64,000 nucleotides of DNA from positions 85,455,532 through 85,519,531 of the forward strand of contig JAAALK010000287.1 in the NCBI GenBank assembly GCA_019279435.1, in the 5' to 3' direction. Shown here in pieces: positions 11,218 to 22,131 of this stretch (within the stretch, counting starts at the first letter, position 1; each line of letters starts with the position of its first letter). The stretch is from Zizania palustris. Taxonomy: Eukaryota > Streptophyta > Magnoliopsida > Poales > Poaceae. The notes beneath the pieces were generated by a model, which was not told the origin of the DNA, ran no database searches, and was given only the letters and a program-made list of their open reading frames with translations. The translations under genes and the position numbers were made by a program.

Positions 11218-11781
11218 GCCTGATAAAATATTACCATTGGCTCGCTGGATGGCTCCGTTAGATTGGGGATGAAGGACAGCTGCAAAGCACATTTGGATAC
11301 CAAGGCCTTCGCAGATTTCTCTGAAAGGCTCGGCATCGAATTGGATGCCATTATCAATTGTAAGCTGCTTAGATACTCCGAATCTGCAAATAATATTTAG
11401 CTAGAAAAAAAATTTGTACATTTTTAGAAGTGATGGCGGTGAGGTGCTCAGCTTCGACCCATTTAGAAAAATATTCAATTGCTACCACTGGAAATTTCAA
11501 ACTGCCTTTTGCCATTGGGAAGGGGCCAATGAGATCCATTCCTCACCGAGCCATTGGCCATACCAGAGTGATAACTTGAGGAGGTGTTGGGGGATGATGG
11601 CTCTATCTGCCCATCCACTGACATCTCTGACAAGTGCGGACAAATGACTCAACGTCACCTACTATAGTAGGCCATTAAAGCACTTGGCGAAGTGTTTTGC
11701 CTGCTAGAGCTCGAGGGGCTAGATGAATACCACACAAGCATTCGTGAATTTCTCGAAGTATATCTTGTCCTTCGGATTGGG
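11218..11781 (-). pseudogene. Gypsy C integrase remnant, copy 3 (core part)
   Basis: The minus strand shows the same integrase segment as 525-1255 but retains about 130 bp that those copies lost. The extra part encodes MDLIGPFPMAKGSLKF and YFSKWVEAEHL, which hold the first catalytic Asp. It lacks the C-terminal third, since the DNA left of 11218 is copia A. The right end is the target site ttggg (11777-11781) of the solo copia LTR. Beyond that LTR the integrase zinc-finger region continues at 13530, so this piece is contiguous with element C. Confidence 0.8.
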
Positions 11782-13529
11782 TGAGAAACCATGTTGAAGA
11801 ACATGGGTCTTTGCTTCAGATGTGATGAGTGATCGTCAACGGAAGTCAAATAAGAGACATGAAGACCTGTCGTGTCTGAGGCGCGTGTGACTCAGGTACA
11901 CGGGCAGCGAGCGACAGCTAGGCAGAGGAGCCGGGGAGTCGGGCTGGCCCAATTCGAGTGCATGGGCTAGGAGCGGTAGAGGATCCACTGGTCTATTGAC
12001 TGGGTTTGACTAAGGTACATGGGCGGCGAGCGATTGCCGGGCTGAAGAAGCTACGGGATCGGGTCGGCCCAATCAGGGTACCCGGTGCGAAGACGGTGGA
12101 TGTTTTGTCAGTTTCGGTGCAAAACTGACAACCAATGATTATTTTGTTTTAGGATATTAATATTTAGTATTTAAGTCAAGAATATGCGGTATTCGAGTCA
12201 GTTGTTTTTTTCAAGGATATTTTAGTAATTTCGAATTTCATTTTAGAATTAGTGTAATTTACCCTAAATTAGTCTTTTCCATGTTTTAGTGGGTTGCCTA
12301 TAAATAGTTTTCGCGAGATTAATTTATAGTCCACAGATTAGTTTTGATCTCCTATTTTTTTCTCTGTGTTCGATCTGCATCGCCGTCGTGACTTTCTTCT
12401 GTTTGAATATTTTTTTCTAACCAGCAAGGTGCGCAGGCGGCAGCCTGCTCCTCTCTTCCGGAGGGAGCACTGTGGACGCATGTAGCAGGCTGGCGCGTGG
12501 ATCAATTTCCAGCGTGGGACCCGCTGGCTGGCTGGGGTCTTTCCGCGTCATATTGCTTCAGTCATCGCATGCACGACGAAAGCTATCACATGCGAAAATT
12601 GCAGTGTGGCAGCCAATTGCTTTTCTCTTTGCGCACGGTTCCCGAGGCAGGCAACTGCACTTCACGTGGCTGTCTATCGCGTGCAACGGCGGCAATTTTT
12701 TCACGGCAGTCCAGGCGCGTGGCAGCTTTGGCCGTGGGGCCCGCCAGCCTCTAGTCTGCAGCGGTTATGTGAGGCATCTGGCCATCATTACACTGCGTGG
12801 GACCCGCCGGCTAAAGAAGCAGCAGTAGTAGATCACCGCGGCGATGTGACTGCGTAGAGAAGCATTGCGGCAGAGGGTTTCCAAGCGCGCGGTTGGCCGT
12901 CAGATGGCGCACAGAGCAACAATGACCGCCCTGATTTTCTGCGCGTGGCGACTTGAATTTTTAGTTATTTCGTAATTTTTTATCTCCTAATTTTTAGTTA
13001 GATTAAATATGTTAGTTATTTTGTAGTTAATTTTATCTGCTAGATTTTATTAGTGTTAGCATATTATTTATTTAAGTTTTATTCTGTTCGTGTAAAAAGA
13101 AAAAAAATATTATTAGTCGTAGAAATATTTTTATTATAGATTTACATGAAATATTTTAGGTTTATTTATGAATTAATTTCTGGATGATCCATGTTTTATT
13201 CAGTTGACTAGCATTTTATTGATAGACTGAGATCTGAATATTTATTAATATATTTAGATATTTTGCCTACTCCATTAAATATTTCTAGTACCCATTTTTA
13301 TTCACTGCAGTTATTTTATTTAGTTTAGTTTATTTTATTTTTGAATATCATTTTAATTAGGACACCGGTCATTTTTAGGCTACACAATTTTAGTTCCTAT
13401 AATTTGCTTTGCTACTGTTGTTTGTTTTGTCGGGGTGCGTTGGGTGTTGGGATTAGGTCTTTTATTTAGAAGAAATTTTTAGGCACCCATTCACCACCCT
13501 ATGGTATCTACTTTCGTTCCTACATTGGG
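11777..13529 (+). mobile_element. Solo copia LTR with TSD ttggg
   Basis: The LTR (11782-13524) starts TGAGAAACC and ends TTCCTACA. The 5-bp sequence ttggg lies directly on both sides (11777-11781 and 13525-13529), as expected for integration of one element followed by LTR-LTR recombination. A TATA box lies at 12299-12307. It keeps both roughly 115-bp internal direct repeats (words ACACGGGCAGCGAGCGAC near 11896 and ACATGGGCGGCGAGCGAT near 12015). It interrupts the integrase of gypsy C between the SPLLRCI and SEGQDIL-like stretches. Confidence 0.9.
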
Positions 13530-13690
13530 ATATACATCGGAGTAGGGGAGAGCACGCTCTGGCCTTGTATAATATACAATTGATAATATGATAATTTTGC
13601 ACCCTCGATTGTAATCTTAACAACTCTGGGCCTTCGTGCAAATTAGCTTCGTCTTGCAACAAGTTCATTATTGGACTCAATCAATCACTG
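13530..13690 (-). pseudogene. Gypsy C integrase N-terminal (zinc-finger side)
   Basis: The minus strand contains VQNYHIINCILYKARACSPLL, split in use here as QNYHIINCILY and SPLLRCI. This matches the segment just before the HHCC zinc finger of Tat-like integrases (pattern RxYxIxNGxLYKRxxxSPLLRC). It ends at the target site of the solo LTR, and the rest of the domain resumes at 11776. The region 13691-13752 encodes degenerate linker. Confidence 0.65.
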
Positions 13691-13752
13691 CTCGATATGC
13701 AAAGTACCTCAGCGAGATGGAGTTGTGGTACCGAGCGGGAGACAAGAGTTCT

Positions 13753-14160
13753 TCATAAAAAGCCTCTTCTGGGATATCTAGGGCTCCGGCTGTAGCTTTG
13801 GCCAAGATGTCCGCTTACTGGTTGTGGGCTCGTGGAATGCTCCAGATAGAAATCCAAATGTTTGGCAAGATCTGGATGCCGAGCTTGAAAACTTTTATCA
13901 ATGTGCCCTGCAACAATGTAAGAGTCTGTTTTTATGACTACCCACGCGGTGCCAAGCATGCGTGCTTTGTGTAGGCCAAGCAGAATCCCTTTGTACTCCT
14001 CAATATTGTTGGTGGACTTAAAGTTGAGCCTTTCAGAGTACATCGCTATTTGCCCTAAAGGCGAGATTATGACTTCTCTAGTGCCTACTCCGGATGCCTG
14101 GAAAGCACTATCAGAGTACACGGTCCACACACCTTTATTTTATTCTTCCGGAGCACATAC
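13753..14160 (-). pseudogene. Gypsy C second (archaeal-type) RNase H
   Basis: A 125-codon frame opens MWTVYSDSAFQASGVGT and contains LGQIAMYSERLNFKSTNNIEEYKG and IKTDSYIVAGH, each here given in parts. The Asp, Glu and Asp expected for RNase H catalysis are visible in YSDS, NNIEEY and KTDS. The pattern WxxYxDxxxxxxGxG plus TNNxxEY is that of the additional RNase H found in Tat-lineage elements, placed between the RT-linked RNase H and integrase. The C-terminal end drifts out of frame near 13780. Confidence 0.72.
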
Positions 14161-15150
14161 TACGGACGAGGTCCACTCTGCTACGAAGTCAGCCACCACT
14201 TGTGATTTAATGGTTGTTCTTGCTGTGAAAAAAATGCCAAAGGGGGCTAGCTCGATAGCCCATTTCCCAATTCTACCTGTGGAATCTTTGCTTCGGAGCA
14301 TATCTCCGAGGGGTATGAGGTATAAACAATTACATTGTGTGCCAAAAAATAATGTCGCAGCTTCGGCGAGGCCATTAACAAGGCGTAAGTGAATTTCTCA
14401 AGCTCGGAGTACCGTGTTTTGGCTCCGAACAAATCTTCCGTTAAGAAGTATATTGAATTTTGCACCAGCTTTCCGTTTAAGTCGACTTCTTGAACAAGTA
14501 CTGCACTGACAACGGAGATTGTTGCTGCAAGATAAAGAAGGAGAGTTTCGCCTGCTAGGGGAACAATAAGTGTTGCAAGATTGCCGAGATAGTCCCTAAT
14601 TTCATCAAAGCTCGTCTGACACTCTGGTGTCCAGGCAAAACTTTAAGACCCCTTCAAAGCTTTGAATATCGGGAGGCTCCGCTGTGCGGACCTTGCCAAA
14701 AATCGGCTAAGGGCTACGAGGCGTCCGACAAGCTTCTAGACTTGCTTCAAATTTTATGGCGGAGCCATCTTTTATAGTGTACTTATCTGTGTTGGGCTAT
14801 CTTTGATTCCTCTGCTCAAAACAAAATACTCCAACAATTTTCCTTCTTGAGCCCCGAAGATACATTTCTCAGGGTTAAGGCGAACTCCACATGCTCGGAG
14901 GCTCTCAAAAGTTTCTGCTAAGTCTAAACTATGCTGGTGCTTCGAAGCACTCTTTATTACACTCCACGTGAAGTCGATGCACATGTTGCACATGCTGGAG
15001 GCCTTTTTCTTGACGAAGACGGGGTTGGCTAACCACTCCGTATGGGCCACTTCCCTGGTGATACCAGCTTTTAGTAACTTTTCTACCTCCACCTTGGCGA
15101 GATCTGCTCTTTCTGTTGACAACTTGCGGAGTCCTTAGCGAATAGGTCAA
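14161..15150 (-). pseudogene. Gypsy C reverse transcriptase and first RNase H
   Basis: From 15122 leftward come VEKLLKAGITREV, EWLANPVFVKKK, then MCIDFT. The frame jumps straight to LDLAETFESLRACGVRLNPE and KCIFGAQEGK. The palm with the YxDD motif, which should lie between these, is missing, so the RT is deleted in its core (about 14930-14985). After LSRGI come degenerate RNase H pieces, with SIYFLTEDLFGAKTRYSELE and KLRHYFLAHNVIVYT at 14300-14465. The gene cannot be functional. Confidence 0.78.
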
Positions 15151-15302
15151 ATCCTTGGGTTAACGAGAAGACTGTGCTCGATAATGCTTCGGTCCACTCT
15201 GGGGATATATTCGTTTGACCAGGCAAAATCATCCATATTATCTCGATAGTCCTTGCCCTCCTCGACGATGAACTTTGTTACAACTTCGCCTTCTGGGCTC
15301 GG

Positions 15303-15770
15303 CTAGAGGGGGATCTTCGAAGGGTCTCTTGACACTGAAACATCTTCCGAATGGTCCTGAACATTATTTACCTGTCTGGAATCAAGGGTTCGGCCATGGC
15401 CGTACTCCACCCTCTGCGCTGCAGCTTGGTCGCCGAGGACCGCAAGTACTCCTCCTTGCGTGGGAATTTTTAGGCGTAAATAATTATGATGTGCTACAGC
15501 CCCGAACTTGTTCAACATTCCCCTTCCGAATATAACATTGTAAGCATAAGGGGTGTCGACAATGTAGAATATAACATCCTCCCATCTGGCCAGGTGCCTC
15601 TCTTCGAAAGCGACCTCGAGGCCTATTTGGTCGAGGGCATTGAGAGGATGGGGTGGGAAACCTTGTAGTGGATGGGCCACTGGGAGTAAATGCTTCAGCG
15701 GGATGCATAATTGATCGAAGGCATGGATGAAGATGATGTCCGCGGAGCTTCCACCATCGACCAACACTCA
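15303..15770 (-). pseudogene. Gypsy C aspartic protease
   Basis: A 155-codon frame begins MLVDGGSSADIIF, the active-site loop of Tat-like retrotransposon proteases (D-G-G instead of D-S/T-G is usual in this group). It continues with a VIFGRGMLNKFGAVAH stretch typical of the protease C-terminal half (VILGRxWL in relatives). The protease would cut the polyprotein. The region 15151-15302 holds degenerate linker between protease and RT, including a DxxxVDxQVF-like remnant but no open frame. Confidence 0.72.
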
Positions 15771-16735
15771 CGGGACCTCAGTTCCTGTAATGTAAGCTGT
15801 AATAATAAGAGGGTCTGTGTGAGGGAACTTAATTCCAACCGCATCAATCGCGGAATAGGGAATGGGCACATGAGACCACTCGGGCATTTCTGCCGCTGAT
15901 GATGAGGTCTCAATGTGCCCAACATCACGCACGTATTCCCTCGACTAACGCTTCGACATGTTGCTTAGGGTCCCCCCTCCGAAGATGGGCAGGACTACCC
16001 ATTTCCCACGATCTTGGGTGTCTTCTCGCTTCGGTGGTGGCATAACATTGGCCACAGGTGGCTGTCTTGGGGCTTCGAAGCTGTCCACATGCCCGACAGC
16101 CTATACTGTCTCTGGTTGTGTCACAGGAGAGGCACAGTTAGTAGTGCCTCGACTAGAACTCATCTTGAGATATTTGGTCTGTAGAGCTAATATGGGCATG
16201 CATGCGTCAGTGGTGTAGCTTTGATTTTAGCCATGCACGCAGTAGAAAAAAGTCTAGCCGCGACTAGCCTGCTTCCCTAGTGGCCTTGAGCCACTAGCCT
16301 TGTTGCCTTGAGCATGTTGATATTTAGGAGGCCATTTTGAAGTAGAAGGGGCAATATTTAGAACCTCAAAGTGGGGATGTTTTTCTCCTCTTCGTCCATC
16401 GTGCTAATGATTTTCAAAGAGAGACGCTTGTGGTGGACTTGAGGGCTTCGTTTAAGCTTTGAATTCTTGGAAGAAGGTTGATGATGACGTAGCAGTCCTC
16501 CGAATCCATCCTTCCTCTGACTTGGCAGATTGCTCAAAGTAAGCCATTAATTGTGCCACCGAGGAAATATATTTTCGGTGAAGCTTGTCAAGGAGGCCCG
16601 AGTTTGTAACACCTTCGCGCGTTGCGTCGACGATGGATGATGTAGACAGTCTCTTTATCTGAGATTTCGTATGAGCGAAGCGCTTGAAGAATTGTCGCAT
16701 AGTTTCTCTAGGCTATGCTTCACCTAAAAAGACTT
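15771..16735 (-). pseudogene. Gypsy C gag remnant
   Basis: The best piece is at 16452-16700, with FFKRFAHTKSQI, VDATREGVTNSGLL and DKLHRKYISSVAQLMAYF. This resembles the retrotransposon gag domain of Tat-like elements (RF.QxRxxIxxL...AxxxGVxxxxLxxKLxRKxxxSVxxLM). Between 15930 and 16450 the frame is broken. A Cys/His cluster that could be the zinc knuckle is seen near 16220-16260 in degraded form. The N-terminal half of gag and the 5' UTR are missing, as the sequence passes into the LTR at about 16740. Confidence 0.6.
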
Positions 16736-16756
16736 CCTGTAGAGATTGGGACCACA

Positions 16757-17138
16757 AAGGTCCCTTATAGAACGAAGAGGGGTATTTATAGACAAGATAT
16801 ATTAGGAATAGACCTCTTTACCCTCTAATTACAACTGACCTAGAAGATATTATTTTTATATTCTTCGTAGGGTTAAAAGGGTAAAAGACTAAGTCAACAG
16901 TGAGAAAGTAATTCTTCCATCCTTGCTGGTAGTACCCCTCTGGATAAAGAAGCTCTGGGATTCTTCGTCATGCCGAAGCCTTAGTGGAGACCTCCGTCAT
17001 GGAATGGTCCAAATGTAGTGAAGCCTTGATGCTATTAGGACCTTTAGAGATCAAGACTTCTAGCTTCATTTTGTCTTCTGATAACGACGATGAAGAGATT
17101 TTAAAATTATGCTGAGGACGAAGTATTTTCAACCAACA
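16757..17138 (-). mobile_element. Partial 5' LTR of gypsy C
   Basis: About 380 bp match the LTR at 27296-27818. On the minus strand it starts TGTTGGTTGAAAATAC, contains the TATA box TCTATAAATACC (about 16776-16787), and breaks off shortly after the transcription start. The rest of the LTR (about 150 bp), the PBS and the gag start are deleted. The segment 16736-16756 is of unclear origin. Confidence 0.78.
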
Positions 17139-17730
17139 CCATTCCCCAACAAAAACTGCTTTAAACGATAATACCAAGCCCTGGGGGCTTGCTTCAAACC
17201 ATAGAAAGCTTTCTGCAACTTGAAAACATGTCGAGGACACTTATTGTTTTCCAAATGGGGGTCTGCCTAACATTGACTTCTTCCTCTATATACCCGTTAA
17301 GAAAATCACTCTTGACATCCATTTGAAAAAACTTAAAACCTTTCAAAGCAGCGAAGGCCAAAAGTATGTGAATGGACTCAAGACGGGCAACAGGGGCAAA
17401 AGTATCCTCAAGATTAATACCCTCCTTCTGGCAAAAACCTTGGGTAACTAATTGAGCTTTGTTGCACACCACAACCCCATCTTCACCTTGCTTGTTCTTA
17501 AACACCCACTTGGTGCCTATGGGGTTGCATCCTTGTGGCAACTCAACTAGTGTCCAAACACGATTGCGAACAAAATTTCTAAGCTTTTCTTGCATGGCAT
17601 TTATACAATTTGCATCAAATAAAGCGTGAGCAACATCTATAGGCTCAAAAGTGGCAAAAAAAGCAGACTCAGCAAACACAGCAGGAGAACAATGCTGAGA
17701 ACGCAAGGATCTTGTAGTGAGATCACTGAT
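17139..17730 (-). pseudogene. Copia E reverse transcriptase (N-terminal part)
   Basis: On the minus strand it reads CINAMQEKLRNFVRNRVW, GTKWVFKNKQGEDG, EDTFAPVARLESIH and FQMDVKSDFLNGYIEEE. After a frameshift near 17270 it continues with KLQKAFYGLKQAPRAWYYRL. It ends at the gypsy C LTR before the YVDD motif. The conserved palm Asp in MDVKS is present. Confidence 0.85.
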
Positions 17731-19330
17731 AATGAGCTATGAGGGATGATCATGCTGAACTTTCCTAGATCCACTGTGATCAGATGTCACCTCACCAGAG
17801 TCAGCAGCTGGCACATCTGGACTCGTCTGAGGGGAATTGATCGAAGTGGAAGAAGTGATCAGAGGTCTGCCCTCATCCTCAGTCGAAGTCTCAGAAGGTG
17901 TGGGGTCTGCAGGCTGTGTAGAAGGCCCATCCTCAACAATAGCAGGAGAATCATTATCTTCCTCGAAGATGGACTCTCCAAGCTCTTTATAGCTAGAAAG
18001 ATCAAAAGAAGGAGTAAGCGAAGTCATGGGCTCATCAAAAGAAACCTCACATGTCTTGACAAGCTGCTAGGAGTCGAGGTTCCAAACACAGAAGCCTCGG
18101 GAAAGAAAACCATAACCAAGAAAAACTGAATCCCAACAACGAGACTCAAACTTGTCCAAATGTCCTCCCTTCTTGAGCACAAAGAACTTGTAGCCAAATT
18201 CTCGCAAGTGGCTCCCCTTGAGTTGTCTGCCAAACCAAAACTCATATCATGTGTTACCTAGGTAGGCTCTAAGAAAAATACGATTGGCCAGATAGCAAGT
18301 TGTGTTCATAGCTTCAGCCCAAAAGAGCCTAGGAGTCCTATGCTCATCGAGAATCGTCCTGGCAATCTCGACAAGCATGTGGTTTTTTCGTTCCACAACA
18401 CCATTCTATGGGGGAGTATAAGGGGCAGAAAACTAGTGCTCAAGACCCTAATCACTACAGAAGCTAACGAACTAAGAATTCTTGAACTCGGAACCATTGC
18501 CAGAGAAAATTACTCGCATCCGACCATTGTTCTCGTTATTCAACTTGAGGATTAAGTCATGAACAAACTGAAAAGCCTCATCCTTAGAATCCAAAAAGAA
18601 AACCCACGAGAATCAAGAAAAGTCATTAACTATCACAAGCGCGTACCACTTCCCACCGACTGAACGTACCTGAGCTGGACCAATAGTATCCATATGTAAT
18701 ATCTCTCCTGGTTACGAAGTCATCACTTAAGTCACAAGTGCGTGAGAAGCGACAACCATCTTAACATCATGACAAGGATGGCAAACTAGATACTTATCCA
18801 TCTTAAGCTTGGGGAATCCTCGGATGAAGTCCATAGAACTCAATCTGACTAGCAGATCAAAGCTCAAATGACCTAACCTCCCACGCCACCTCCATAGCTC
18901 AGAGGAGGATAAAGCGATCAAACAGCGAGAAGGGCCAAAAGAACTAGAGAAATCAATTCGAAAAACCTTACCAAAGGGTAAGATTTGGCAAACCAAAGAT
19001 GATCTAGAAATAATAACAGAAGACATGTCCTTCTTAAAACGAAGCTCTAAACCCTCCTCAAGAAGTTGTGAAATAGAGACCAAATTAAAACCCAAATTTC
19101 CAACCAAAGAAACACTCTTCAAGGAGAAATGTTCAGAAATTCAAATTGAACCAAAGCAATGTGCCTTCCCTTGACCATTGTTCCTGAATGTGATGTACTA
19201 CATGGAGCTCAGGGAAGTGAGGCTGGAGAACCATATGCGATGTCCCGTCATGTGGCGAGAGCATCCCAAATCCATGATCCAAATGTCCTCCAAACCTCCA
19301 TCCTACAAAATCAATGGTCACAAGGGGAGC
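17731..19330 (-). pseudogene. Copia E protease and integrase
   Basis: Protease is at about 19225-19285 with WIMDLGCSRHM, the same D-L-G triad as in copia A, and a nearby frameshift puts part of it in another frame. SVSLVGNLGFNLVSISQLL and WRGRLGHLSFDLLVRLSSM mark the region up to the GAG-pre-integrase. In the integrase core (18270-18690) the second catalytic Asp is Gly (FSGNGSEFKNS), while NGVVERKN keeps the Glu. Several TAG stops are present (for example near 18500, 18380 and 18270). The acidic Ser/Pro/Thr linker (17737-18027) is still open. Confidence 0.83.
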
Positions 19331-22075
19331 AAACGGTCCGGCACTAGGTTTAGCAAAAGAGCTGAACTAGTGACGAGCATCTGATCAAAAGAAGGAAAGA
19401 CAAGAGAAGTGTAAGAGTCTGGACCGAAGCATGACTCAAAGCGCGGTCCTTTGTTCTACCTTGTGTCACGGCGATAATTTCCAAAGCCGTGTATCCAGAA
19501 CAACCTAGAACTCTGCCAGAGCCGGAGAAAAAAACACCCTCCGAATCATGGGCACGAAAGTGGTCTCCTCTACCACCACCTACACAATGCGCCCTAGCCT
19601 CTAGCCTTTCTCCGAGTCGAAGGACTCTCTGTCTACCACCCTACTGGTAGAACTTCTATCACCCACCTAGAGCTCTCTCTGCTCTCTCCATCCACTTCCT
19701 CCTAAAGGAGAACTACACAAGATGCCATCTCTCTCCGACAGAACTCACAATGACAGGTAGGCTTCTTGGGATGTGGTTGAGGCTTGGGTTTCTAGGACTT
19801 GGTGGTTTTAGGTGTAGACTCTTTGGTTTGGGAGGGTCCAGGTAGAGAGTCAAGAGAAGTGTGGAGCTACTTGGGCTTCGTGATCCAGATAGGCTTCTTG
19901 GGTGGAGCTTTAGGTTTTTATTGGAATAGTCCATCCTTTGGCTGACAGGCCTAAAAAGGCTAAGTGAAGTGAGTCTTGGCATATCTCTAATTTGGAGTCA
20001 TCTTACTCCACTCCACTGCACGACTCAGGGCACTCTCAAAGTGGGCCTTGGTGTAGTTGTAACCTACTCCAAACCCATCATGCCTCTTGAACTACTGGAT
20101 CATCATGTCGAGCTGAGGCTCTCTAGCACTCACCCAACATAGGATCTGACAGAGGTAAGAGTTCTTGTTCTGAGCATCAACTAGCTCCTCTCTAAAGGAA
20201 GCTAGCACCTCCACTTGAGACAAACAAATCTCACACTCTCCTTCAACTTGAACAGACTTTTTAGCTTTCATCTTGATAAGCTCCAACCCTAGAGACAAGC
20301 AGTTCTCACAGACAGTTGGTGGAACTGACAATGTCTCAAGCTCAAGCTTAGTCTGCTCTAACTCAGCACACACTCTCTCTAACTCCCCTTACTGCTCTTC
20401 ACTCTTAGCTCTCAGGACAGCTAGACCATATAAGTGGGATGGGCAGTCTCTATAGGGCATGACGACTAAGGCATGAGCATCTTCCAGCTCCAACTGAGCG
20501 CTTTCAAGCTCGGTGGCCAAAGCGTCTCTCTCATCTACCATATCAGTGTACCTCAACTTCAGAGTTGTCAGGTCAGAAAATAGCACCTCATAGTTAGGGC
20601 AATCACTGCTCTCACCCAAGCAAGGGAAAGAAGATAGAGTCTTAATATTGCTATTATACATAGCAAGCTCACTCTCAAGCTCATCTATCTTCTTCTTAGC
20701 CCCCTAAGAAGTTTATCTCAATATTTCAACTCCCGACGGTTCTCTTCAATTAATTTGATGACTTCACGTTCATAGGAAGATAAATTCTCATCATCATCAT
20801 CGGAGTTGTCAGAGGAGCCATTGTCTTCTTTATCTGGAAGAACCATTAAGCATACACTCTTATGGGATCTTCGGCTGCGGTGTGAGTGAGTCTTTGGCTT
20901 GTCTCCAAAGGCCATGAAGTAGAGGCCCGCTGGATCATCCTTGTCATTCCCCTTCTTGATCACGATCTCCTCATCGCTTTAGCTCGATGAAGAGGAAGAA
21001 GAGGATGATATCTTGGAGTAGCTTCTCTCCATCTCGATGAAAAAGGCCTTGTCTCGCTTCTTGTTCTTGCACCAGTAGTCCTTTAGGGCCTTTCGAAAGA
21101 ACTTTGTTTTGTGTTTTCCCTTGGTGAAGGTGGAGCTATCGTGCTTGTTGGAGTCGTAGGAGCCACTATTGGTGCCCTTTTTGTGTGTGTTCTTCTTAGG
21201 GCATTCGGCGATGAAATGACCTGGATCACCACACTCAAAGCAAACATGTTTTGTGCCATGTCTTTTGAACATTCTCTTATCATAGACATGACAAACACGA
21301 CTATTGAACAAACACATGTCATCATCTCCTAACAGATCCAACTAGTCCTTAGTGATAGACATTAATGAGGACAAAGCACAACTCAGAGAAGTAGGATTAG
21401 CAGAAGGTTTCATAAGGGCTACCGTTTTTGTTCTAGAACCAGTGAGATTTGATCTCAACTAGATATCAACCTCTAAGGTCTTGAGCTTGCTGAAAAGCTC
21501 TGCGACAGTCAAGGTATCATTGTAAGCACTCTCAACAATAGAGGATACTTTGATCTCCCAGATCTTACGATCCATGCTACGAATAACCTTGAGAGCCTGT
21601 TCATGATCTAAGACCAACTGATCTTGATCGGCCTTGTTGGCACGAATCTTATTAATGATCGACTGAAAACGACCAAACTAAGCTCGACAATCTCACCCGA
21701 CTTCTATGAGAAATTTTCATACTCTCACTGTTAGTCCTGATAGTTCCTAGCCTTGATGTGAGTTGTCCCCTCAGGGTGTGCCTAGAGGGCAGCCCAGATC
21801 TCTCGAGCAGTGTAGAGATGGCTAACATTGTCAAACTCGCTAGGACATAAACCAGAAAACAATATGTTCACTACCTTGTTGTTCAAGTTGTGTAGAGTGA
21901 CTATCTCAGGGGTAGTACGGTCTGTAGCCGGAAGCACAATGAACGTGGCATGAACACACATGTCCCATATCCTTGAGCTCTAGCTAAATAGATAGGCTCG
22001 CATGCGAGTCTTCCAATAGTTGTAGCCAAAGATCCCAAGGGACGAGACCTTGCTAGAAGAAGTCAAGATCGCTAC
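19331..22075 (-). pseudogene. Copia E gag and gag-pol linker
   Basis: From the right: the start region near 22055 reads TTG where A and B have ATG, so the start codon is lost. Capsid fragments (AISTLLERSGLPSRH shadow frame, about 21600-21850) follow. A CCHC knuckle (CFECGDPGHFIAEC) lies at about 21200-21250. Then come KTKFFRKALKDY, a Ser run near 20990, an Asp-rich patch, and coiled-coil segments (20100-20660) with ELEQTKLELETLSVPP. The layout is the same as in A and B. The frame is broken at about 10 places. Confidence 0.8.
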
Positions 22076-22116
22076 CTTGGGTTAGAATCGGTTAAGGTAT
22101 GGAAAAACTCTAACTA

Positions 22117-22129
22117 GGCTCTGATATCA
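22117..22129 (-). promoter_or_regulatory. Primer binding site of copia E (mutated)
   Basis: The minus strand reads TGATATCAGAGCC, against TGGTATCAGAGC in A and B, one change from the initiator tRNA-Met complement. It lies two bases inside the LTR end CCTACA (22132). Confidence 0.85.
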
Positions 22130-22131
22130 CT

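Larger units (their letters stand above)
13525..17138 (-). mobile_element. Ty3/gypsy element C (Tat/Ogre-like), 5' two-thirds
   Basis: Read on the minus strand from right to left, it holds a partial 5' LTR, gag, aspartic protease, reverse transcriptase, RNase H, a second RNase H and integrase. Integrase continues beyond the solo LTR at 11218-11776. Two RNase H domains in this order point to the Tat/Ogre/Retand lineage. The outer LTR end (TGTTGGTT on the minus strand, at 17138) abuts copia E reverse transcriptase, so C inserted into E. The element has large internal deletions in LTR/gag and RT and many frameshifts. Confidence 0.82.
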
